Positions 26,970 to 33,645 of a stretch of DNA of 64,000 bases are shown piece after piece; the stretch's first letter is position 1, and each line of letters starts with the position of its first letter. Below the pieces are notes generated by a model. That model made no database searches, was not told the DNA's origin, and worked only from the letters and a program-made list of their open reading frames with translations. The position numbers and the translations under genes were made by a program. The stretch comes from Paraglaciecola sp. T6c. GTDB taxonomy: Bacteria > Pseudomonadota > Gammaproteobacteria > Enterobacterales > Alteromonadaceae. Where the stretch lies: the NCBI RefSeq assembly GCF_000014225.1, contig NC_008228.1:2046001-2110000 (forward strand), read 5' to 3'.

Positions 26970-27937
26970 ACGCCGAATAGCTCTATAATATTCTTAATTT
27001 TTTGTTGGACTAATTTGATATTGTCCACTCTAGGTTGTTTGACAATACCGTCTTTTATAAGTTGCCAAAAGGTTTTATGGGCTTTGTAGGCCATCAATTC
27101 AGGTGTTTCTTCGATTTCAGAGATTGGCATCTTTAGGTCGAAGTCTTCCTCAGTGCCACTCACTGGACCTCCATCAACAGCATCCCCTTTCACTAAGAAG
27201 TTCACATTGTTGTCCTCGCTGGCTGCTTTCGCAAGCTCGATGACCTTTTCATGTTTTAGAGACTTTTTCCCCTTGTTATATATGAGAGTGTTTTTTGAAT
27301 CAGGTCCCATTTCTTTATTCTGATCGCGGAGCACTTTAAAAAGAGACGATAGGTCAGCCTCATGATTAGTTTTGTTAATTTTCAATTCAAAACGATTTAC
27401 CGACTTCATACTGTTGATGAATTCCATAATTCCATCTGGTGATGAGAGTTTAACAATCTCAATAGATGGGCTTGGATAACTGATCCTAAGGCTTTTCTTA
27501 GAAGGAACTTTAATTGTGCCTCCGTTAAGTTTGTTCATCTCTTTTTTTCGTGTGTGAATTTCATCAATGATTTCAGATATTTGAAGTTTTATTAGGTGCT
27601 CAACTAATAACTTAAAGTTAGATAGGGTTGGACTAAGAGTGAATTCTTTAATGAAGTAGAGCCTATGATCTTGTAGGGACAGTATGAATGTTGACGACGG
27701 AGAATCTCGTAGTTCATCGTGATCCGCCACAACGTCTGACTCGTTTTCATCAAGCAGTTGCTCTCTACTATAAACAAAATCTTTTACTATTTTTCCGTAT
27801 AGAAAATAATCGCTTTCTTGAGTCTCTGAGTTTTCTATCTCAAGATGTTTTACATCAATGAATTTATAAAAGGAAATTACAGAGACACCCACGGTAACTA
27901 ATTGAACTACTAGAGAAGGAATTACAGAGACACCCAT
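26951..27937 (-). CDS. Unrecognised 328-residue protein, partner of the membrane gene
   Basis: I do not recognise the family. The protein looks soluble, rich in Lys, Glu, Ser, Asn and Ile, with blocks such as STFILSLQDHRLYFIKEF, MEFINSMKSVNRFELKINK and VNFLVKGDAVDGGP. A mixed alpha/beta fold is likely. The N-terminus is odd: the ATG at 27937 is within a 45-bp duplicated element containing AGACACCCAT, so the first residues (MGVSVIPSLVVQLVTVGVSV) are encoded by repeat DNA. Other possible starts are TTG 27967 and GTG 27892; none has a good ribosome site. The 3' end overlaps the membrane protein gene by 19 bases. Confidence 0.7.
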   Translation of the reverse strand: MGVSVIPSLVVQLVTVGVSVISFYKFIDVKHLEIENSETQESDYFLYGKIVKDFVYSREQLLDENESDVVADHDELRDSPSSTFILSLQDHRLYFIKEFTLSPTLSNFKLLVEHLIKLQISEIIDEIHTRKKEMNKLNGGTIKVPSKKSLRISYPSPSIEIVKLSSPDGIMEFINSMKSVNRFELKINKTNHEADLSSLFKVLRDQNKEMGPDSKNTLIYNKGKKSLKHEKVIELAKAASEDNNVNFLVKGDAVDGGPVSGTEEDFDLKMPISEIEETPELMAYKAHKTFWQLIKDGIVKQPRVDNIKLVQQKIKNIIELFGVWNSKK

Positions 27938-27990
27938 GGTAACTAATTGAACTTCTAGAGAAGACAAGAATTACATAGACACCCATCATA
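27870..27990. repeat. Tandem REP-like units with AGACACCCAT core
   Basis: Three successive copies of an approximately 45-49-bp unit (AATTACAxAGACACCCAxxxTAACTAATTGAAC) with cores at 27883, 27928 and 27977. The first two are almost identical; the third diverges after the core. The same core, in the opposite orientation, flanks the other side of the nearby transposase gene (29241, 29263) and recurs at 32139. Confidence 0.8.
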
Positions 27991-28185
27991 ATTTGCAAGC
28001 AACAATTACTCCCATATCCAAGATGGAACTCTCCTAAAATAATTAGATTGATTTTTGGTCCGGCAGATTGATTTTTTCTTGAAATATTGAGCGTAGAGGA
28101 AGGAAACTGCGCGCAAGGTCAATTTTCAGGCAAGAGAGCAGGCTACAGGGTATGCAATGTTTGAAATTTATTAGTTGCAGTCTTT

Positions 28186-29169
28186 TCAGGCGCGCCTTAA
28201 CAACTCTCTCGCTTTGGTCATTCCTCGCAGCCGTTGATGGTGGGTATGGCGCTTGAATGCATTCATCATTTGCTCCGCACCTGCTGCGTAGCAGAAGTGT
28301 TTTTCGAACTCCGTGGTTAAGGTTAACCATTGAGCAGAGTCTAATCCTAACCTTTGTAGGATAGGGCTGTGAGTGTTATCAATATGACCAGCCTTGTCAT
28401 CACGAATGCATCGGCCTGTCGTGTCTACCAATTCACAATAGTCTTTGAGTGAGTAAGCGATACCTCTGGGCATATTTTCACGAGGATTACCTACAAACGG
28501 CATTAAAGCAATCGGTTGCTCTCGTTTATTTTTAGCCGCCTGAGCACGTTTTTTGATACTGGTGTGCTTCGATGTTTCGGGTGTTTTTGCCATTTTTGCA
28601 CGAATGGGGTTTAAATCTACATAGGCCATACACGCCAGAAGGGCACTCTCATCTAACAGCGCTTGGGACTTAAATCGTCCTTCCCAAAAACGCCCGGTGC
28701 AGCCATCCTCTTTATTGGCTTCACGAGCAATATACTCATTCAAATCACGCATAAACCAGCTTATGTCGTAAAGACGTCTTCGGTAGGTTTCAACGGTCTC
28801 ATCAAAAGTGATTAGCTCTCCTTGGCTCAGCGTATCGCCGTTCATAAACTTCTGAGTCAGCAAAGTGCCTCTGTGCAGCTTGTGATAGCGCCTCAACACT
28901 TCATGGCTATCCCAATTATCAGCCATTGTTTTATTCACACATAGCACCACATGCGTGTGATTATTCATGACCGCATAGGCACAAATATCGATGGAATATA
29001 CCGTAGATAAAAACAATAAACGCGCTTCAACCCAGCCTCGGCGATGCTCGTAACTTTGCCCAGAATGCGTGTCGACTCCGCACAAGAATGACTGGCGTAC
29101 GCAGCGGGAAACATAATGGTAATAGGGCGTATCGATTAAACTAATTTGGCTTTTTCGAGGTTGAGGCAT
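28186..29169 (-). mobile_element. Y1/RAYT-type (IS200-like) transposase
   Basis: A transposase of about 327 residues of the Y1/HUH family, REP-associated (RAYT) type. The HUH histidines are in YAVMNNHTHVVLCV near residues 78-91. Conserved LMxYVDLNPIRAKM-like ACMAYVDLNPIRAKM follows, with FWEGRFKSQALLDE before it. The frame extends to 29205, but Met 29169 (MPQPRKSQISLID) has a Shine-Dalgarno-like AGGT and matches the family start. AGACACCCAT-type repeats lie on both sides, as expected for RAYT and its REP sequences. The frame is intact, so it may be active. Confidence 0.88.
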
Positions 29170-29238
29170 AATCCATCTACCTGACAAAAATAAGACACCA
29201 ATCAAGTCTAGTTCAGCCCTGAAAATTGACCATTTTTA

Positions 29239-29282
29239 GCATGGGTGTCTTTATATTTTCGCATGGGTGTCTTTATATTTTC
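29239..29282. repeat. Perfect 22-bp tandem duplication
   Basis: GCATGGGTGTCTTTATATTT plus TC occurs twice in a row (29239-29260, 29261-29282). It carries the ATGGGTGTCT core, the inverse of AGACACCCAT downstream of the transposase, and directly abuts the long direct repeat. Confidence 0.9.
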
Positions 29283-29627
29283 TTGTCCCAATCCGCTCAA
29301 TTTCAATTCACTCTTTCTCAGAAAACGCACTTTGTCACAAGGCATGATAAATCATTGTCCTATAGATATCTGTAAACTGATAATTGGAAAAGGGACTACA
29401 GCGCACAAGCTAGCAACCAAGCTGAGGCCGCTATGCATGAGATGTCTGAGCCTAGAGAGGGATTGAGTTAGCGCATTGAATAGATAAATCTCGGTAAATA
29501 TCACATCGCCTGCCAGTCTAGGCAAAAGACTAATTAGCTCACTGCAAAGCGTGGGACCCAGAAACAAAAAAGCTCTTCATTTCTGAAGAACCTTCTCATC
29601 GCGATGTTTGGTGGGGCTGGCAGGAGC
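29281..29627. repeat. Long direct repeat, inner copy, ending in a diverged ssrA 3' fragment
   Basis: The counterpart of 25928-26268. It ends with an ssrA terminator-like sequence (AGCTCTTCATTTCTGAAGAACC) and TGGTGGGGCTGGCAGGAGC (29609-29627), three mismatches from the intact ssrA end. It marks the junction between the two island segments. No gene is present. Confidence 0.85.
29609..29627 (-). other. att-like duplicate of the ssrA 3' end (inner, diverged)
   Basis: Sixteen of nineteen bases match the intact tmRNA 3' end at 32337-32355, preceded by the same GCGATGTT as the intact site. Together with 26250 it divides the island into segments of about 3.4 and 2.7 kb. Confidence 0.75.
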
Positions 29628-29779
29628 CTAACTGGTAACTTAAGCGTTTGATAATTAAATGTATTAATTGATTGTTATTGCAGTGGTACTATTTTTGGTA
29701 CTTCTAAAAGTTACTGTTAGCTGTTAATAGCGCTTTTGTGTTTGATAACTTTCAATATTAATGTGCCGCAACTTTCTGA

Positions 29780-29808
29780 TTGCTTTGGTAAATAAATATA
29801 TCTAATAT
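29780..29808 (+). promoter_or_regulatory. Candidate promoter of the DRT2 non-coding RNA
   Basis: TTGCTT (29780-29785), 17 bases, then TAATAT (29803-29808) would start an RNA at about 29815, just before a CCTAAT/ATTAGG hairpin. The match to consensus is moderate and rests on position. Confidence 0.5.
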
Positions 29809-29814
29809 GGCTTT

Positions 29815-30071
29815 GCCTAATTTATAGAGATTAGGGGATGCTACAGTTTGTCAAGGTACTGCAAGAGAAATCTTAAAGTAACTGACGCTATCATGAACAT
29901 TATTGTTTCCATGTTACTCGGGACCTCCAATGCCCCATGATTATTAGTATATATCATTATTAACACATGCGGCTCGTTGCTTCTGCAACAAGATGGTGCG
30001 ATGTAAGTCAATCCAGATAAGCCAGCGCTAAGCTTAGGATCGCCGCAAAACCGATTTTAGCGCTGGTTTAG
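29815..30071 (+). ncRNA. Predicted DRT2 template non-coding RNA
   Basis: A structured, gene-free region immediately upstream of the reverse transcriptase. A 5' hairpin (CCTAAT 29816 / ATTAGG 29830) is followed by ACA at 29843, a largely unpaired interval, then ACA at 29963, a hairpin CTCGTTGC/GCAACAAG (29973-29992) and a 14-bp stem at 30018-30031 with 30057-30070 (core CCAGCGCTAA / TTAGCGCTGG). Two ACA triplets exactly 120 bases apart, each next to a stem-loop, fit the template and jump sites of known DRT2 RNAs. Ends are estimated, not mapped. Confidence 0.75.
29843..29962 (-). other. neo: 120-base cDNA repeat unit encoding a predicted endless ORF (neo)
   Basis: When this interval is joined to itself head to tail, the minus strand has one frame with 40 sense codons and no stop, so it never ends. 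Reading from the in-frame ATG at 29912, the repeat begins METIMFMIAS, continues VTLRFLLQYL, and finishes with NHGALEVPSN. GGAGGT (29923-29928 on the complement) lies ten bases before this ATG. At the junction TTGACA (29849-29854) and TATACT (29946-29951) are set 17 bases apart. The gene does not exist in the chromosome as such; it would be made only by rolling reverse transcription. I inferred the unit from sequence alone. Confidence 0.72.
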
Positions 30072-30093
30072 CTACCATTGTTTAAGGATAAAC

Positions 30094-31383
30094 ATGAGCA
30101 TTGAAAATCTAAATGATTGGTATAAAGAAAGACACTACCTACATTTTGACCCTCCAATAGGAAAGCGCAAGGCAATCTCAATTGCCACCAACCCAGAGGC
30201 AGTTGCTAAGCATGCCTTTTACCCACTTATTAATTTCGAAGTTACTAAAATTAAAGTCAGATCCGACGATAATGGGAAACTGATTAAACATAAGAAGCCA
30301 AGACCCATTGCTTACGCGGCTCATAGTGATGCTGCAATCTATAGTTACTATGCGCAATTATTAAGTAAGGAATACGAAGTAAAAGTAGCTGAGTTAAATT
30401 TAGATGACAACGTTCTAGCTTTTCGAAGTAAGGGTAAAAGTAATATACATTTTGCCAACGATGCATTCGAAGCAATTAATCAGGTAGGGCCTTGTACCGC
30501 AATTGGCTATGACGTATCTAAGTTTTTTGATACTTTGGATCATGGTGTTTTAAAGTCACAATGGCAAACACTTCTCGGTGTTAAAACCTTACCAGATGAT
30601 CATTATAAAGTGTTTAAATCACTTACTAAATTTACTCAAGTTGATAAATGTAAATTGTTTGGCAGTTTAGGGCTGTCTATTCACAACCCCAAAGTACAAA
30701 ACAAGCGACTCTGCACAGCCGAGCAGTTTCGAAAGTATGTTAGAGAAAATAATCTTATATCCAAAAATCCGAGACCTAATAAAGGTATTCCACAAGGTAC
30801 ACCTATCAGCGCTCTTCTATCCAATATTTACATGCTGGATTTTGACCAGCGAGTAAAAGAGGCTTTAGAAGGCCAAGGTGGTGTTTATTTTCGTTATTGT
30901 GATGATATGCTTTTTATAATACCTGATGCTGCCAAACAGTTCGTTTCATCCATTGATCAGTTTGTTACCGATGCAATTGAAAGCCTAAAAATAGAGATTA
31001 ATCACGGTAAAACTGAAAAGCGGCAATTTGTATTAAAGGGGTCAGAGTTATTTTCTAATAAACCACTGCAATATTTGGGTTTTCTTTTCGATGGCAAACG
31101 TAAAATGTTACGCAGTGCTGGGTTGGCAAAGTATTCTGAACGAATGAAAAAAGCGGTTAAATTAGCTAAAAGAACGCAGAAAGTACGAAACGAGAAAAGG
31201 GTAAAGAGAGGCTTATTACCAACGCAACTCTATAAGAAAAAATTGTATAGTAAGCATTCGTATCTAGGCCGAAGAAACTTCATTACCTATGCGCATTGTG
31301 CAGCTGAAGTCATGGGCTCTAATTCAATTCGAAAACAAATCAAACCTTTGTGGAAAAGATTGCAAGCTGAAATTAAGCACTAG
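30094..31383 (+). CDS. drt2: DRT2-type defence reverse transcriptase
   Basis: A 429-residue single-domain reverse transcriptase. Palm motifs are in order: GYDVSKFFD with Asp140, the GIPQGTPISALLSN motif (231-244), FRYCDDMLFI with catalytic YCDD (268-271), INHGKTEKR (303-310) and LQYLGFLFDG (325-334). The C-terminal portion is strongly basic and helical, like a thumb. There is no maturase, nuclease or nitrilase domain, and no group II intron is visible. The size, YCDD box and structured RNA directly upstream fit the UG2/DRT2 class of antiphage enzymes. A retron is less likely because no msr/msd inverted pair is seen. AAGGA lies seven bases before the ATG. Confidence 0.85.
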   Translation: MSIENLNDWYKERHYLHFDPPIGKRKAISIATNPEAVAKHAFYPLINFEVTKIKVRSDDNGKLIKHKKPRPIAYAAHSDAAIYSYYAQLLSKEYEVKVAELNLDDNVLAFRSKGKSNIHFANDAFEAINQVGPCTAIGYDVSKFFDTLDHGVLKSQWQTLLGVKTLPDDHYKVFKSLTKFTQVDKCKLFGSLGLSIHNPKVQNKRLCTAEQFRKYVRENNLISKNPRPNKGIPQGTPISALLSNIYMLDFDQRVKEALEGQGGVYFRYCDDMLFIIPDAAKQFVSSIDQFVTDAIESLKIEINHGKTEKRQFVLKGSELFSNKPLQYLGFLFDGKRKMLRSAGLAKYSERMKKAVKLAKRTQKVRNEKRVKRGLLPTQLYKKKLYSKHSYLGRRNFITYAHCAAEVMGSNSIRKQIKPLWKRLQAEIKH

Positions 31384-31665
31384 GTACTAATTACAACAAA
31401 AAAATGACTCGGTTAGATACAGCCTCCTAAAAAATACTATCACTGATAAATTGAACTCTAATACAGTAAAAGTTACTTTAGTTATCAAATGGATAAAACA
31501 CTTTTAACCGGATATTCGTATCCTTTCTCTGTCATCCGTAATTATATTCAATAAGTACATCTTTCCGTTGTTAGAATCAGAGCAGGTTGTATCTTTGTTG
31601 GTCAATTGCAGATATGGCAGCTCGATTTAATTTGAAAATAGTTAATAGATATGTAGGAATATTTA
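31384..31665. other. Intergenic stretch after the reverse transcriptase
   Basis: No gene seen in about 280 AT-rich bases. A small hairpin GGATA-TTCG-TATCC (31510-31523), a UUCG-type tetraloop followed by TTTCTCT, may act as terminator of the reverse transcriptase transcript. The promoter of the next gene probably lies after it. Confidence 0.4.
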
Positions 31666-32073
31666 GTGCAAATACCAGAAGCAAAAAAGTCAGATCCAGA
31701 TGTACTTCGTGTTACGGCATTTGTACTTAGGAAAAGTGAAAAAAAAGAAAAATTTAGTATTTGTGAAGCAGCTAAAACACAAGAACTGAATGGAGTGAGC
31801 GATTACCGAATCGCGGAAATAATAAAAGAGATTTGTTTACAGCCTAATGGTCCAGACAGTATGGAAAGTTTAACTACAATTGATAATACATATGTGCATA
31901 ACAACCCTGGGAATTGGCAGTTAAACACCGAAACATATTTTAATTTCTTGTCTTATATCTCTACTCAAAACTCAGAGAAATCAAACAAATTAGCAACGTA
32001 TTCAATATGGATAGCCAGCGCAGCCTTATTGGGAAATATCTTAGCGTTATCAATTACCTTTATAGGAAATTAA
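31666..32073 (+). CDS. Unrecognised small membrane protein of the island
   Basis: A 135-residue protein with a GTG start at 31666, eight bases after AGGA. Residues 1-85 are soluble and charged, with a possible winged-helix look (SDYRIAEIIKEICLQPNG), and the C-terminus ends in one membrane helix (LATYSIWIASAALLGNILALS-ITFIGN). I do not recognise the family. It follows the reverse transcriptase by 282 bases on the same strand, possibly with its own promoter. It could be an accessory part or an independent gene. AT-rich codon use matches the island and not the core genes. Confidence 0.6.
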   Translation: MQIPEAKKSDPDVLRVTAFVLRKSEKKEKFSICEAAKTQELNGVSDYRIAEIIKEICLQPNGPDSMESLTTIDNTYVHNNPGNWQLNTETYFNFLSYISTQNSEKSNKLATYSIWIASAALLGNILALSITFIGN

Positions 32074-32138
32074 TACACGTGATTGAGCAAAAAGCAGAAC
32101 AACATAAAAAATTATTAGAAAAACAGAAAAAATTACGA

Positions 32139-32148
32139 AGACACCCAT
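32139..32148. repeat. Solitary AGACACCCAT copy near the inner island end
   Basis: The same core as the RAYT-flanking repeats, about 190 bases from the intact ssrA end. It shows that the REP-like motif is present in both island segments. Confidence 0.6.
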
Positions 32149-32291
32149 GATAAGAAAGTAAACTAATTATAGAAGTTAGCCTCAAAAAATCTCAGAGGAT
32201 TATCGGTCCGATGCCTGAAGTTGATGTTTTGAAATAGGGAAGGGCGCGTTATTAGAATTACTCTGACAAGGTATCTCAGTAATCCAAAAAC

Positions 32292-32320
32292 AAAAAAAGG
32301 CTCTTCATTTCTGAAGAGCC
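32292..32320 (-). terminator. Terminator of ssrA
   Basis: GGCTCTTC pairs with GAAGAGCC across a six-base loop (32299-32320), and seven Ts follow on the minus strand. It lies about 17 bases after the tmRNA 3' end. The two att-like copies carry worn versions of it. Confidence 0.92.
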
Positions 32321-32336
32321 TTTTCATCGCGATGTT

Positions 32337-32693
32337 TGGTGGAGCTGGCGGGAGTTGAACCCGCGTCCAAAAAACGTTAACCGTCGGTACTACATGCTTA
32401 TTCTGTCTTTTATTTAACTATTTCGAACTCCGGCAGACAGGATTTCTCATAGCGGGCCTAATACTATTTCGCGGTTCACCCTTAGACAAGGTTCCCTCGC
32501 TATTCTGCTGGGATGACCTTCCGAACCTCTACTAGCAGAAAGAGTATGAGTGGAAGGGCTTAGCCGGTTATTAAGCGGCTAGAGCGTAGTTTTCGTCGTT
32601 TGCGACTATTTAAATGCGGCTTTTTAAGAGGCAAACCGCTCCTCTGCATGCACCTAAAGCCTCAAGAATCTTGTCGAATCCAAAATCAGCCCC
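32337..32693 (-). ncRNA. ssrA: Transfer-messenger RNA (tmRNA)
   Basis: The complete tmRNA gene, about 357 bases. The 5' end is GGGGCTGATTTTGGATTCGA and the 3' end closes the tRNA-like domain with GTTCAACTCCCGCC-AGCTCCACCA. The tag reading frame starts at GCA (32603) and encodes ANDENYALAA followed by TAA (32571-32573), the same tag as E. coli. The island is joined to its 3' end, and the intact copy remains functional. A TACAAT -10-like box lies about 34 bases before the mature 5' end, implying a leader removed by processing. smpB lies about 950 bases upstream on the same strand. Confidence 0.98.
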
Positions 32694-32805
32694 AAATGTT
32701 GTTGGTTGCAAACTACCAACGGGGAGCATTGTACCATAGACGCGGGGGAAATCACTAATATGCGTAGCGAAAGCAGCTAATAATTCGCTTCATTGCGCAG
32801 TTTGC

Positions 32806-33100
32806 TCAGCATTTGCTTAAAGTTTGTTCAGGTAAACATTTACCATCTGCCCAGTTTTTGTTCAATAGGTTGATGAGTTTATCAACGCGATCTGATTGAT
32901 GTTGAATTTCAGCCAGTAACGGCTCTGCTTCTTGGCGTTTAGCGTTCCGTGTTTAATAGCTTAAGGATTAAGCCATGACCAAAGTCATCTTTTGTTGTGG
33001 CAGCAGAGGGTATTTCAGCTAATGGAAAACCCAGACGTTGAAAGAACCTTATCAGCTGTATTTGGCGCACGCTAGCTTTGGTGTATTTTCTGCTTTTCGT
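32806..33100 (-). pseudogene. Decayed MerR-family regulator
   Basis: Translating the minus strand gives KYTKASVRQIQLIRFFQRLGF-PLAEIPSAATT up to a stop at LLNTER, then after a frame change AEPLLAEIQHQSDRVDKLINLLNKNWADGKC. This is the pattern of a MerR helix-turn-helix (second helix pair) plus a dimerisation helix. No start codon or first recognition helix is intact, and at least one stop/frameshift interrupts it. It faces away from the flavin oxidoreductase remnant, a common MerR-target pairing. Confidence 0.6.
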
Positions 33101-33488
33101 TTACCAAGTGGCTTAAAGGTAGAAAATCGCCTAGTCGAAGCTGCAACGAAAGAAAACCTTGGGATCATTGAACTGGTGTTTTCTCACACCTAACTCACCG
33201 GGTATCGTACTAGCACCTTACTCATCCAGTATCGTAAATGAACTGAAGGGGATTGGGCCTCATTTACTCAATCAGTGGCAAGGTAACCATGCTATTACCA
33301 GCGCGTCACCCAAGGTGACATGGAAAGACAAAACCCTGTCAGGCTTGGCAACCATGGCGCTGGTGAAAAGACAAATTCGCAGAGTCGGTGAGGGAAAAAA
33401 CCCGAAAGGGAAGTTGTCACCGGTTATCAGCCTGATATTGGATCAAATTCGCGGCCAAGCTAACGAAGCGTTATCGCAAACGTTTTAG
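33062..33488 (+). pseudogene. Truncated NADH:flavin oxidoreductase (OYE-like) remnant
   Basis: The 5' part reads FRLPSGLKVENRLVEAATKENL, the N-terminal signature of Old Yellow Enzyme-type reductases (LPNGxxLKNRxxxAAMxE). After a frame change near 33185 the rest (LNQWQGNH ... KTLSGLATMALVKRQIRRVG ... GKLSPVISLILDQIRG) resembles the C-terminal tail of the family. Most of the roughly 300-residue TIM barrel in between is missing. It is therefore an internally deleted, frameshifted relic. The open frame 33159-33488 has lost its own start and is unlikely to make a functional protein. Confidence 0.55.
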
Positions 33489-33552
33489 GAATGAGCTGAG
33501 TTAACAAAGGCGCTGTTGCGCCCTTTATGACAATGAATGCATATCGTTGCCT

Positions 33553-33643
33553 GCATGAAGCATGAAGCATGAAGCATGAAGCATGAAGCATGAAGCATGA
33601 AGCATGAAGCATGAAGCATGAAGCATGGGGCATGGGGCATAAA
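33553..33643. repeat. Heptanucleotide tandem array (GCATGAA)n
   Basis: Ten perfect copies of GCATGAA (33553-33622) are followed by two GCATGGG units and a GCATAAA. The last units merge with the codons at the smpB 3' end (33646). A perfect array of this length is usually unstable by slipped-strand copying. It lies just downstream of smpB and does not alter the open frame. Confidence 0.95.
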
Positions 33644-33645
33644 GC

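Noticed and set aside
26358-27937. Kiwa (KwaA/KwaB) assignment for the two island genes
   Set aside because: A four-helix membrane protein plus a ~330-residue partner suggests it, but the gene order is reversed and I could not recognise DUF4868 motifs.
29821-29937. A 39-codon plus-strand open stretch in the template region
   Set aside because: It ends at a TGA inside the 120-base unit, so it cannot be endless; the minus strand has the open frame and the signals.
30094-31383. Group II intron maturase or retron
   Set aside because: No maturase or HNH domain, no domain V/VI-like hairpin near the ends, and no msr/msd-type inverted repeat flanking an RNA.
32079-32150. A 23-codon GTG frame (MIEQKAEQHKKLLEKQ...) after the small membrane gene
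   Set aside because: It lacks a ribosome site and ends inside a REP-like core; probably chance.
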